Positions 12,661 through 22,811 of a stretch of 64,000 nt of DNA are shown here, piece by piece. The notes under the pieces were generated by a model that made no database searches, had not been told where the DNA came from, and saw only the letters and a program-made list of their open reading frames with translations. The stretch covers positions 25,711,063-25,775,062 of the forward strand of contig OZ017795.1 in NCBI GenBank assembly GCA_963969395.1, read 5' to 3'. The stretch's first letter is position 1. Each line of letters opens with the position of its first letter. The translations under genes and the position numbers were made by a program. The stretch comes from Pseudoscleropodium purum (Eukaryota > Streptophyta > Bryopsida > Hypnales > Brachytheciaceae).

Positions 12661-14596
12661 GGCCTCCTTCAATTCAAACCTCTAGAGTGAAAGAGCTATG
12701 AATTCAAAACCTTTTTGTCCGGAAACCAAAAAAAAACCCTGCTCATTATTACCCTTATCAATCCCAAGTGGCTCATTATCACCTTTACCGGTCTGTCCAA
12801 TTAGGGTTAAAGAACATAATTATTTATATTTGTTCCCTCAACTTGGGGTCTTCTCCATATTGTCAAGTGCTCAAGGTGGCGGCAATGCCATCATTGTCTA
12901 TATTGGCTTCCCCCTCTCCCATTGGCTATGCTTTGCTTATGATGTTTTCATTGCATTCGGTTTCTCCCAACGCTACGTTGCTTTTCTGAAGCTTCTTGGA
13001 TTGGCGCATTCCCAATTTTCTTTTACCAAACAACATTGTCGTGTTGCAAATGCAGACATTATGTAGAATATGTATATTCATATTTTTTAAATAGATTTGA
13101 ATGTTTATAACATTATAAAGAAGATGACGTCATTTGAAATGGCTTCAAGGTAACGCCTTCTTTATTGTTATAAACAACTATATAGAGAAGGATTCACTTG
13201 AAAGTTTCATCTCATTTAATATTTTGCTTTTTTGCTTTTTATTTAAATTATATTATATCAAACTAAAGGGTTTTTTCTGAATCTCAAAATGAAGAATCTC
13301 AACTAAAGCATAAGTTTGAATTTTCTTTATTGCAACTACCGGATTAGTCACAACTATCATTGAGTTTTTAATTTTTATATAAGTAATCAGAAGATGAAGT
13401 TGGGCCATCTTGACAACTTTGCGTGAAGAAACAATGGCATGGTCATCTTCAACGTGACGCTTGGGCATTGGTAATTTGGTTGCAAGTTGAATGTGTTGAA
13501 CTTGGCAGTCGTAAAGTCACATTTGAAAGATGTTTTGAAGATTTAAATGATGAGTAATATTATTGCATAGTGAAGCCTATTGAAGAGAGTCATGGTCACC
13601 AATGATGGTTAAAAGGGCCAGTCAATCCTTTAACTAAGGCAAATCATGTCAATTATGTGGCTGTTTCTATCAAATACATTCTCAAATTCTTGCAAACGGA
13701 GTGATATTTCGATTGAAGTTTTAATTTTTTTACCTCTATTAGATACATGTTTGGTTTTTAATTCTTCATTCCATAGTTAGAGTGATTTCCTACAATAATT
13801 TTGTATTTATAAAGTAGTATGAAAGAAATATTCAAATAATTTGTTTTTTAGGTGAATTTGAAATGAATTTCCTTCAAAGATAAAGAGATAGTTGTAGGTT
13901 AAATAAGTGTTCAATTATTGATGTTGTAGCTTTAGGAGTGAGTTAGGGGCTGATCTTACTTGTTTGTATGGTTAGAGTGGAGATAAGATGAAGAAAAAGG
14001 TGAATACTATTCATCTTTTCTTCTGTTATGAGTTTAGAACAGACTCGAATGTTTGGAGGCCCATTGTAGTGTGAGTTTGAAGAAGTTTAAAATGAAATTT
14101 GTAGGAGTTGTATATTAAGGTGTGTAATTATAAATCTCATTTGCTTGATTTGGAATTGTAAATCAAAAATTGTGCTTATTTAAGTGAAAGGAGGTTTATT
14201 ACCTTCAAAATCAAAAGGTAGAGACTTCGACTGATCATAAAAGATGGATATGTTCTTAGTTTGTAATGATATTTAGAGGAAATGTAAGAAATTGTGTTAG
14301 CATTTTATAAAAATATCACTCATTCTATTTGAAGTTTGTATGAATGAATTGTGAGTGTGAAAATAAAGAAGGGTTTGGTGCCCTTTACTTCTAAAGGTCA
14401 AAACTTTGAATGGCCATAAAAGTTGAATAGAATTTTAGAATTACTTGAAATTTCAAGGAAAAGTAGAAGTTTGTATCAGCTTTTCAAAAAGCTATCACTC
14501 ACTTCATTTGGAGCTGTGAACAATGGCGGTACTCATCCAAAGTTTAGTTTGAGAATTGAAGGTTGAAGTTGGAAATTGGAAGAAGTTTTGAAGATT
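12661..14596. other. Intergenic DNA, no supported gene
   Basis: The open frame at 12698-13066 (122 codons, plus) has no motif I recognise and an unconvincing composition; I do not call it. The rest is AT-rich. Confidence 0.4.
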
Positions 14597-14616
14597 TGTG
14601 TGTGTGTGTGTGTGTG
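14597..14616 (+). repeat. (TG)n microsatellite
   Basis: Ten uninterrupted TG units. Confidence 0.9.
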
Positions 14617-16270
14617 GTTTGTGGCTTAGTAAAATTTGTTGTTACGGGTGGCTTAGGTTACACCAACATTAGCCTCATTTTGTATCATGGATGATGAAAT
14701 GGAGTTAATTGTTCACATGGTTAAGACTAGATGACGAAGTGGGGCAAATGACCCACATGGTCGAGACTTGCTTCTTTTCACGATGAAGCTTGGTTCTTAA
14801 AGCTGGTCACTAGGAGTTTAAAAGTTTAGGAGCCAATCTTTTAGACAATTCAGTTCGTAGTCTGGCCATCTCGTTTTACCCGTCCAAAGCCATGGGATCT
14901 TATCGCATATCTTAAACCTTACATCCATTTAGAGCCAATACATGATAGGTCAATAGATAGGAGTTCGATAGTAGTTTAGAAGATTCGACATTCAAGTTCT
15001 AAGTAAGGTGAATTTGCGAGTGACAAATTTACTTTTGTTTTTTATCATCTTACAACTTCCTTCATTCTCAAACTATTTCTGAACACAGGCAAAATCTCTA
15101 TGATTTTTTGAGGCAAATGCTCTTAATATGACAATATCAGAGTCTAGAAGAAGGAAAAAAAAGAGTTGAAGTGCTGGGTGAAGGATAAAGAGGGAGGTGG
15201 ACTGATGCATGACTTCCATTGTAAGTGGCACCTTCAGTTTTCTTGTCATTGTAGTTTTTTTCACATTGAAGTTGCTAGACTGAAGTTGGGCTTGGAGGTC
15301 TGCTGCGCTTGATTGGCTTGGAAGTGCACTTAGAAAGTGTTTACAATTTTTTTTAGGTACGTCATTCTTCTTCACCTCCTTTGATGCTTGTGCTTCAGTT
15401 TCATTCCCCTTTATGGAGTTCGGTACTATTGTAATAAGTCTTACTTTCCGGTTTTAGAATACTAGTTTGTTATAAGAGTGTAGTTAGTATCATTTACAAG
15501 ACACATTAGTTGTGCTTTGTCTTTAGCCATGGTCCATAGATGACGGTGTAGGTATGTTGCAGACAATAATTTCATAAGAATATAGTATCGTTTACAAAAT
15601 ACAAAAATAAAAGTTTAGATGCGGTGACTTCAGATCAAGAGAGCCTAGATGCATGACTTGTTGAAGGTGTAGCATATGAACTTCTAGTAGCTACCAATTG
15701 AATTATGGAAGAATCCAAATGCAATTTCAAATCTCCTTCATGATAGATTGACTATACACATTATCTAGGATTTTATTTTGAAATAGTTATTGACTATATT
15801 ATTCCGTTGTACTGGGATTTTTATTCTACAGGAATAAATTGGGAATCTTGGTGTCAGAAAGGACGGTGTAAATTGCGAGAGAGCGGAATGGAGACTTCCA
15901 TGCAAAATAAAAAAATCCCTTGCAAGTGGAAAAACCCGTAAGTTTCAATCTTTGTGCATTTGTAGTGCTAGTTTCCTAAAATGTCACAGAATTGTGGCTT
16001 TTATATAACACTGAGAGACAAAAGCATGATTTTGTAGGCAATGGAGAGAGAAGTATGTATAATATTAGAGTATATGCAAGTGCCCATAGTTTTAAGGTAA
16101 CCCAAGGAAAATTTGCGAATACTCAAGTGTTGGGTGTCGAGAGATTTTATGAAGAAAAGGCATCCTAATTCGTAATTTGTATGAGAACCATTAGAAAATC
16201 TTTCGATAGTAACTAGAAATTATTGAAACCATAAACTGAAACCTAACTTGATTTAGGATTAGATGATTCT
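14617..16270. other. Intergenic DNA with a possible decayed exon near 15840-15945
   Basis: The piece at about 15840-15945 is less AT-rich and is followed by CCCGTAAGTTTC, a good splice-donor-like word. It could be a first exon of the element locus that follows. Otherwise no feature. Confidence 0.3.
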
Positions 16271-16385
16271 ATTGGGAGATTTTCCAATAGAATGTAAAAA
16301 ATTGTAGTACAACAATGTGAAGTTCAACATCTGGAGATTTTCCGATTCAAAATAACCAATCCTAGTGAAGAATTGGAAAGCAAAT

Positions 16386-16648
16386 CATTGAGAGATCTCC
16401 CAATACTTTATAGCCAATTCTAGTATGCCACTATAAAGTTAATCATCGAGAGATCTCCCAATACAATGAATACATTATAACCAATCCTAGTATGCCACTA
16501 TAAAGTTAATCATTGGAAGATCTTCCGATACATTATAACCAATCCTAATATGCCACTATAAAGTTAATCATCGAGAGATCTTCCGATACATTATAACCAG
16601 TCCTAGTATGCCACTATAAAGTTAATCATCGAGAGATCTCTCGACGCA
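16386..16648 (+). repeat. 58-bp tandem repeat containing one palindrome per unit
   Basis: The palindromes at 16386, 16444, 16511, 16569 and 16627 are spaced 58, 67, 58 and 58 bp. The spacer is shared: a phrase like CATTATAACCAATCCTAGTA then TGCCACTATAAAGTTAAT. The 67-bp unit carries a 9-bp extra word. Units are highly alike outside the palindrome, while the palindromes differ among units. Confidence 0.85.
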
Positions 16649-16799
16649 CTTCAAGTAGTCATAGTAAAGCCTTCTCCGGATTATCCTCAAGTGATCTCCC
16701 AATATAGTGTAACCAGTCTCATAAATCACCCTTCAATTAAATAATCACCGGGATATCTCCCACTACATTAGAACCATTTATACTAAAGCAAACTCAAGA

Positions 16800-16990
16800 T
16801 TATGTACTCTCAAGTTGGTCATTAGGAGATCTCTCGATAGAAACTAAACTCAGAACTGTAACCTATCAAAGTAATGCACTTTCAAGTTAGTCATCTAGAG
16901 ATCTTCTAATAAAAACTGAACTCAATATTGTAACCTATTAAAGTAATGCACTCTCAAATTAGTCATCCGGAGATCTCTCAATAAAAATTG
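16800..16990 (+). repeat. 72-bp tandem repeat containing one palindrome per unit, about 3 copies
   Basis: Palindromes at 16820, 16892 and 16964 are exactly 72 bp apart. The spacer shared by units is a GAACTCA...TTGTAACCTAT phrase followed by AAAGTAATGCACT and CTCAAGTTAGT. Confidence 0.85.
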
Positions 16991-17231
16991 AATTAAATTA
17001 CAACAATTTGTTACAGAATGAGACAAAATGCTTCATATTCACTACCTTATTGGGATCAGTGTATCAATGAGTGTGAACGGGAGATCTTCGGATGATGGCC
17101 ATTCAGTGTGGAGTTCTAGTAAAATCATTTCTTAGGGATGTCTCTTAATTGATCCGTGTCACATTTTGTAGTGGTAGCATCATGAAGAACTGGCCCGTTG
17201 AATATTCATCAAGAAGGCTCTCATCGTTTGT

Positions 17232-18492
17232 TACCGAGATGGTGCACACATTCTAGTACAATGGAAACTTTTTCCAAGCAACGGTATTCCAATGCAATAA
17301 GAAAGTGACAACGTGGGGTATGGAGTGGGTGGATGTTGCGGACAAAAAAGTTATTATATGTTCCAAACTGGAGTACTTGGGAAAGAGCCACGCTACAACA
17401 AGACTACACGTGTTGGAGGTGCAAGGATTAGATGATGCGCTTGCGCTTCTAGTGATTGATGGGGTAATTTACAAAGTTGACGAATCAATCATATATGGAT
17501 TCATCTTCAATTATGGAAAAATGAGCTGGAAAATGCATGAGACCATCATGTGCAAGGGATTGTTGAACACCTAGGACGACTCCCACTTCTGAAGTCCTGT
17601 TGAAATAAGCAATGAATGGGACATCATTGATGAGTAGTAACACTAGTCTACTCTATCTGTAGCAGTAGTCACAAGTTAGACGCTAAAGCCTTCTCTTGCT
17701 GAGAAAAAGGGTGCAAAAAGAAAGTCCACTGCTAGAGCACTAGGAGATGAGGAGCAGATTGAGGTAGACAAGAAAGGCAAAAAGGTCAAGGGTGCCCTAC
17801 TACTAACTATTCATAGAGCTGTCAACATGACAGATGTAGAAGTTGATAAGCTTAGCGCAGTAGAGATCAAGGCCATGAACAAATTGTACAAGGACACCTT
17901 CATACCATTGTACAAGTGGGGGAAGAAGCCACTTACTGATGCAAACAAGAAAGTGATGCATGTGCACTATAAATACCTACACAAAGCTCTTCCTAGAAGA
18001 CTTGTCTACAGAGGAATTGAGAGGAGTTGGCTAAAGAAAATCCGCAACCAAATTCTTGTAGACGTTGACTACATGTTGGAGAACAGATACATTATTGTTT
18101 TGTCCCTAAAGCAAGGTCCATATAGTCTGGACAGGAAGGTTATATTTTGGGACTGACTCCCAAAGAAGACAAGCCTAACTAAGAAGTTGCACTATTACAT
18201 CATTGAAGGGCAGCATACTATAGAAGCCCACAAGGAACTCATTGAGAAAGGCGAAATCCCAAATAGTAACAAGGTGTTTGCATCCACGTTCAACATAATT
18301 CCAATATGGCAAAAGTCTAACTTGAAAAAGAGTGACATTGTGCACCTATTGAAGTTGCTCAACTGGAACATCACTAGTGAGCAAAAAGAACAGAGTATCA
18401 TGCAATAGCTCCGGCACATGCGTATAAGGTGGACGGGCATGGAAAAACGCAACCTTCCTATGGTAGAAGACCGCACTCAATCAAGTACAACG
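17232..18492 (+). pseudogene. Element-like gene with a possible ParB/sulfiredoxin-like segment
   Basis: Coding-like sequence in plus frames: 17232-17574, 17827-18156 and 18160-18480, interrupted by stops (for example TAG at 17254 and 17572, TGA at 18154). The stretch 18187-18260 translates to YYIIEGQHTIEAHKEL. The GQHTIEA word resembles the G[EH][RH]RxxA box of ParB-like and sulfiredoxin-like folds, and it is preceded by a segment (LSLKQGPYSLDRKVIFWD) that could be the strand before it. That is a motif-level guess only. The region ends at CAACGTAAGTTC (18489-18500), a strong splice donor, after which lies an intron-like stretch with four more palindromes. The stops mean no product is expected. 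I do not recognise the upstream part. Confidence 0.4.
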
Positions 18493-18585
18493 TAAGTTCA
18501 ACTTCATTTGCTTCGTCAATTTGTAGACAACTTGAATTCACAATTCCTATTAGATTCATATTGACAAATGAAGTATACAATGACC

Positions 18586-18728
18586 AACGGGAGATCACCG
18601 GATGACCCCATGCCTACGCTCATCAATGAGAGATTTCCGGATGATTACATGCCAATGGTGATCAACAAGAGATCTCTGCATGACCACGTACCTGCGATGA
18701 TCAACAGGTGATCTCCAAATAATCTCAT
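18586..18728 (+). repeat. 39-bp tandem repeat with family I palindromes (4 palindrome copies)
   Basis: Palindrome variants start at about 18586, 18624, 18662 and 18701. The following words GATGACC, GATGATT, CATGACC and AATAATC begin at 18601, 18640, 18679 and 18718, exactly 39 bp apart. Spacers share a CATGCC or GTACC then GATCAACA phrase. The array sits in a probable intron between 18492 and 18780. Confidence 0.8.
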
Positions 18729-18780
18729 GTCCTAGGCAAGTAACTAATGTCCTGTAATCGCACTACAAGCATTTTATCTA

Positions 18781-19510
18781 GTGATGTCTACAATCTTTAT
18801 TGGTGGAAAGAACAGTACCAAGGACAATCCTGAGGTTAGAGTCCCACTCCTCTTCATGAAGAATGATGATGACGTGAACTGGTGGTTCAAAATAGAGGAG
18901 AGATTCTTCAACTATGAACTTCTAGATGGTACAGGTCTTGACTCTAAGGCAAAGCATAAGTCGTTTGTGACACAAAACTTGAAGCCACTATATGGACTCC
19001 AAGTTGAAGACATCAACTACTTGGCAGGCTTGGTTGAAGAGGGAATTGTTTGCGTGAAGAACATGAAGATCATGAGGGACAATGTAGGGAAGCAACTAAT
19101 CTCACTCCAAAAAGTTGGAGCTAGGGAGAAGAAGATTAGGGCCACGAAAAATGAGTTGATGTCTCACTATCTAGGACATCCACTACCAAGCAAAAAGCTA
19201 GAGTACTACCCATACACAACTAAAGAGTTCGATGAGTTTGCAGCAGAGAAGAAAATCACCCGTATGGAATTAGAGATATAGGTGGATAAGAGCTTGGCAA
19301 TAGAGCTTAGAAAAGAGTGGTTAGAAGGTAAAATGAAGGCCTTGACCAAAACATTTGACCCGGGTAACCTTCCAAACTTAGTATTATACATGTGGGAGTA
19401 CTTCTTAAACACCCATGTGAGGAGATTGTGGAGATGGTCAATTGTTTGGAGTTTGAGGCGGAATTCTGTTGCAAAATTCTAGATAATTACACCTTGAACA
19501 TTAGCAGTAT
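18781..19510 (+). pseudogene. Element-like gene, left part of an exon split by an insertion
   Basis: An open frame of 166 codons (18781-19281) ends in a single TAG and resumes in the same frame to about 19400. There a one-base shift moves the coding-like reading to the frame that ends at 19510. Recognisable words are rich in charged residues, and I know no domain for it. At 19511 the frame is broken by the TG...CA element. The sequence resumes in frame at 22812. Features of decay: one nonsense codon, one frameshift, one large insertion. Confidence 0.5.
19506..19510. repeat. Target-site duplication AGTAT, left copy
   Basis: AGTAT directly precedes the element terminus TGTCGCAGC; the right copy is 22807-22811. 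Confidence 0.75.
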
Positions 19511-19574
19511 TGTCGCAGCACAGGGCAGGTCAATTCCCCATTATACTCACAAAAATCGCTCTAGAGTATAACTA

Positions 19575-19647
19575 AGTGACTCTAAAGATCGAACCCACGA
19601 GATCCTGTGAAGTATCTAGCTCTATTAAGCAGTTAAGCTAAGTCAGT
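19575..19647 (-). other. tRNA-like sequence near the downstream end of the TG...CA element
   Basis: On the minus strand a 73-nt segment has seven-base ends ACTGACT and AGTCACT that pair at 6 of 7 positions, an A-box-like TAGCTTAACTG, a short GCT/AGC D-stem, an AGAT/ATCT anticodon-like stem, and a B-box-like GGGTTCGATC. The T-stem is broken (GTGGG facing TTTAG), so it is not a functional tRNA gene by this reading. It may be a decayed tRNA or a tRNA-derived promoter module carried by the element. Confidence 0.4.
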
Positions 19648-20640
19648 ATCCCAATCTTACTTTCCGGTCCTAGATCTAGAACCAGAAATACCACCACACC
19701 AGATAACTATAGACCGGATTTCCCCTTCTTCCGGTCCTACTAACTATCCGGTCCATACAAATACCCAAATCCCAAGATCTCACAACTTCCGATCCTAGAA
19801 ATCCGTCCTGACCAATCCGGTCGGGATGGTCATCCTGTATCCGTAATCCTATCCGGTTTAGTTTTGCCTCTGTTTCACCATCAGAGGGGTCGCCGCTTAC
19901 ATTTGAGAGTGGTAGGCCCACCACTCCTTCCGTGACTTATAGTGGCTGAAGACCCACTGTCCTACTTCCTAAACTCCTAAGCTAATCCGGATCCGGTTTG
20001 GTCCTTCACAACAACCCAGATAGCAATCCGGGTTGTAGGTCACACAAAGACCCCACACTCGACCCTCTCGTATTACAACGACCTTGATGCTACTTCCGAT
20101 CCGTGCGAAGACAGGTGGTTACAAGTGCACCCGTCCGTTCCAACATCAACTAAAGTTCTTCCGTTACCCATACGGGTGGTGAGACCTCACAGGAGATCGG
20201 ACACTCGACCGGATTTCCCACCCGGGAGTTCTAGCGCAGCTAAGGAATCCCTCCCTACCCGCCTAGCCTAACAACGACTTTCTCACCCGGAATCTCAAAC
20301 TCTAGACGTGCTGAGGAACTAAGTTCACTTCCAACTCTTCGATACCTACTCACATGCACCTTGGATCGGAAAAGAAACACCAAGGGGAGAAATCACTCGC
20401 AAACCGGCTCGTACTATCCTAACTCCACATCATACAATCCTGTCGCGCTGGAGAGAGACACATAATGAGGAGAAGAGAAAGGTACAAGAAGTTTGCAAAA
20501 TGAAAAACTCTCAGTTCCCATCTCAGGAACCGATTTATATACAAAGGGTAAAAACCCTAAAAGCACAAAAAGGAGCGGAAAACCCGTGGGGGTCCGCTGC
20601 CATCCTAATCTAACTTCCGGTCTAACCTAATACTGTTGAG

Positions 20641-20660
20641 CCGGATCCGGATCCGGATCC
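20641..20660. repeat. CCGGAT tandem words
   Basis: Three consecutive CCGGAT/GGATCC units, the densest run of the CCGGAT vocabulary that is scattered through this element. Confidence 0.7.
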
Positions 20661-20692
20661 GCTCCTACTCCTAACTGAAATCAAAATCCTAT

Positions 20693-22357
20693 CTACTCTA
20701 CAACCCTAGATCCTATTATCGGGCTTCCGACCTCCGGAACCAGCTCCTCGAAGACTTCACTCAAGTTCCGGATCCGTTCCCCCTCCGCAGGGTTAGATCC
20801 GGGTGAAGACTCCAGGTCGATTGTGATATCCGGTCTCCTGCCCGGAGTCTCAGCCCGTGTAGACTTCTTGGACTCGGGAGTCCAATCCTTCCTATCCTTC
20901 GGAATGGTCGCGTCCGGAAAGATATCCGGTAGCGAGATGTCCGAAAGATGTATGCCCTTGGAGGACGTCGCTCCAGTCAGCTTCCGGCTGCTTTCCTCAA
21001 TCCGGTCCGCAGCCTTCCGTCCCTCCATCATCACCGTCTCCACCTGCTCAGCGACGTCGGCGAGAATCCGGACCATCCGGGAACCGGATAGTTTCTTCTC
21101 TTCGTGGATCTTCTCGTCGAAGAGCTTCGCTTTGGTGGCGGCCGTTCCGGTCTCTCCCAGGGTCGCCTTGATTCGCTCGGCTATCTTCCGAGTTTCCTCC
21201 GCCATCTTCCGGGTGGCCGTCACGTCTTCCCGATAGGCAAAAAGAGTTGCCTTCAGGTTATCCACCTCCTCCTGCAACCGGCGGATCTCTGCTTCCTGTT
21301 TCCGGGTCTCTTCCGGATTGGTGATGCACTCCGCCACCTGTTCTGCCAACTTGCTGTCCGGTGGCGCACCTACCAACTTTCCGATCGCCGCAAGCGTCCT
21401 GTGCTTGACCTCCCAATCCGCCCTGATGTTGCAGAGGACGTTGATAAGACCGTTGAACGGATCTTGCATTTCCGGGTCTCCCCCGGAAACGGTCTTCTCG
21501 GCTTCCGGTTTCTCTTCCGGGGCCGGTCTGTCTTGACCGGGAGGCGTCCCGCGCTTGTGTGGAGGCGTCAACTTCTGTCGCTTGATCGGCGGCATCGGCT
21601 CCTCCTCTTCCTCGCTCGACTCCCGGTCTGACCCGGAATCGGATTCGGCCTCGTCATCCGTTTCCGACTCCCCATACTTCAGGAGGACTTCCTGAGTCTT
21701 CCACACCTTCTCCTCCGTGTCGGTGAGGACTTGGTGTTCCCGATAGAGGTGGAAGAGGTAAGGGCACACTGGAGTGGCCCTTTTCTTCCCAACCCTACTA
21801 ACGAGCTGGGCCACGAGATCGGAAATGATCCATGCCCAGTCCACTTTCCGGGTACCACTTAGGGCACCGAAAATGGTGTTGCCGAGGGTGATCGTCACCC
21901 TGGTCGGCTTTTCCAGGTGAAGAACCGGAACCAGGAATTGCAGGAGCTGACGGTGTCGGTCATCCACGCAATCCTTGACCGCGTATCCGTCCTTCGGGTT
22001 GACGGCTCCCTGGAACTTCCCTCGGACAAACTCATCCTTCCGGTTCGCCATCCCTAAACCTCCTGCCCGTAAACCGTAAACCGCTCTCCACATTCCCTCG
22101 TTCCAGCGGACGGGAGTTCCTCTCACGGTGTTGTCAAACTGGTTGGACAACTTTCCGAGGAGCTCCTTGACCATTCTCTCCTCCCTAAAACCCCAGGGTT
22201 TCTCTGCAAACCCTAGGCAACCCATAGAGGTGAGATCCTCCATGAGTTGAGACTTTTCCGGCTCTGTGGAGGGAATAACCGGAATGACTTTCCGGAGTTT
22301 CACCTCGCCTCCAGAGGGACTCGTTGGTCTCGACCTACGTAGTGGCGGCATTCCCAC
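20693..22357 (-). CDS. Intact 554-residue protein of the TG...CA element, function unknown
   Basis: A single uninterrupted frame, unusual in this decayed neighbourhood. N-terminal half (about residues 40-230): a globular-looking segment with WNEGMWRAVYGLRAGG, LVPVLHLEKPTRVTITLG and VDWAWIISDLVAQLV, followed by CPYLFHLY; its style recalls the non-enzymatic proteins of plant LTR elements, but I cannot name a family. Middle (about 230-300): acidic serine-rich tract with a run of glutamates, then a basic patch PPIKRQKLTPPHKR that could be a nuclear localisation signal. C-terminal half (about 340-470): heptad-like, glutamate, lysine and arginine rich, probably coiled coil (REEVDNLKATL...ETRKIAERIKATL style). 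No protease, RT, integrase or zinc knuckle. The ATG at 22357 is the first in frame and lies about 170 bp downstream of a TATA box. GC-rich codon use differs sharply from neighbours. It could be a gag-like or accessory protein. Confidence 0.7.
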   Translation of the reverse strand: MGMPPLRRSRPTSPSGGEVKLRKVIPVIPSTEPEKSQLMEDLTSMGCLGFAEKPWGFREERMVKELLGKLSNQFDNTVRGTPVRWNEGMWRAVYGLRAGGLGMANRKDEFVRGKFQGAVNPKDGYAVKDCVDDRHRQLLQFLVPVLHLEKPTRVTITLGNTIFGALSGTRKVDWAWIISDLVAQLVSRVGKKRATPVCPYLFHLYREHQVLTDTEEKVWKTQEVLLKYGESETDDEAESDSGSDRESSEEEEEPMPPIKRQKLTPPHKRGTPPGQDRPAPEEKPEAEKTVSGGDPEMQDPFNGLINVLCNIRADWEVKHRTLAAIGKLVGAPPDSKLAEQVAECITNPEETRKQEAEIRRLQEEVDNLKATLFAYREDVTATRKMAEETRKIAERIKATLGETGTAATKAKLFDEKIHEEKKLSGSRMVRILADVAEQVETVMMEGRKAADRIEESSRKLTGATSSKGIHLSDISLPDIFPDATIPKDRKDWTPESKKSTRAETPGRRPDITIDLESSPGSNPAEGERIRNLSEVFEELVPEVGSPIIGSRVVE

Positions 22358-22525
22358 TCCAATCTATCTCACTCTCTCCTAGCCGCATGTCCCATTCCTC
22401 ACGTTCTCTCTCCGATCTCAACCGGAATCAAAACAAACAGAACACAAACGCACAAACGCCAAAAACTCAACCGCGCACGCTCAAGGTCGAGTTTTTAAAA
22501 GGGGGTGCAACAGTGAAAGCTCCTC

Positions 22526-22533
22526 CTTTTATA
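22526..22533 (-). promoter_or_regulatory. TATA box for the 554-residue ORF
   Basis: Minus-strand TATAAAAG about 170 bp before the ATG at 22357, in a context GGACTATAAAAGGAGG. The placement would put transcription start near 22500. Confidence 0.5.
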
Positions 22534-22547
22534 GTCCTTGGACCCTT

Positions 22548-22610
22548 TCCGGTTTGTCATCATGAATCCGGTTTACCATCATAATCCGGTTCGCCATCAT
22601 AATCCGGTCC
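22548..22610. repeat. 18-bp tandem repeat upstream of the TATA box
   Basis: TCCGGTT-type words start at 22548, 22567, 22585 and 22603, joined by CATCATAA or CATCATGAA spacers (19, 18, 18 bp). On the minus strand this array lies just upstream of the TATA box, a plausible enhancer-like position. Confidence 0.7.
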
Positions 22611-22806
22611 TAGACCTAATCCGTGTTGCATTTTGTTTCCGTCGTTAGTTACTCCTGACCGGATTAGATCCAAGAGGCCCACTACTTCACATTCCGTGCT
22701 AATTTTGAGTTTTCCTTCTCCACCTTATCGGATCCGGTTCCCTAATGACTAGTTTCCGTTCCTATTTTGGTGTATACTAAGAAAATCAAAATTTTAAGCT
22801 GCGACA

Positions 22807-22811
22807 AGTAT
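22807..22811. repeat. Target-site duplication AGTAT, right copy
   Basis: AGTAT directly follows the terminus GCTGCGACA; matches the left copy at 19506-19510. Confidence 0.75.

Larger units (their letters stand above)
16271..17096. repeat. Palindrome family I, dense cluster (13 copies)
   Basis: Variants of CATCGGGAGATCTCCCGATG start near 16271, 16328, 16386, 16444, 16511, 16569, 16627, 16686, 16745, 16820, 16892, 16964 and 17077. The arms vary in a partly compensating way (for example TTGGAAGATCTTCCGATA beside TCGAGAGATCTCTCGACG), so the symmetry is largely kept although the bases change. The cluster lies directly upstream of plus-strand coding-like sequence. Confidence 0.85.
19511..22806 (-). 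mobile_element. 3,296-bp TG...CA insertion with 5-bp target duplication; possible solo LTR or non-autonomous element
   Basis: The element begins TGTCGCAGC and ends GCTGCGACA, a perfect 9-bp terminal inverted repeat of TG...CA form, and is flanked by AGTAT on both sides. This is the signature of retrotransposon ends. No internal copy of either terminus was found, so it does not have two separate LTRs. It may be one very long LTR left after recombination (a solo LTR), or a non-autonomous element. It is far more GC-rich than its surroundings and full of CCGGAT/ATCCGG words. It encodes an intact minus-strand ORF with its own TATA box, so I give the minus strand as its sense. Removing it restores an uninterrupted reading frame in the host locus, and it contains no family I palindrome while its host locus has many. 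Confidence 0.7.

Noticed and set aside
12698..13066. 122-codon plus-strand frame
   Set aside because: No domain, signal peptide or splice context that supports a gene; composition is that of intergenic DNA.
14597..14616. (TG)n tract considered as a regulatory element
   Set aside because: Ordinary microsatellite with no gene beside it.
16271..18728. Palindrome arrays considered as a CRISPR array
   Set aside because: Plant nuclear context, spacers are repeats of each other rather than unique, and no cas-like gene is present.
20823..21631. Long plus-strand open frames opposite the 554-codon ORF
   Set aside because: They are antisense shadows of a GC-rich gene with few stop codons; composition is Ser/Arg-rich without domains.
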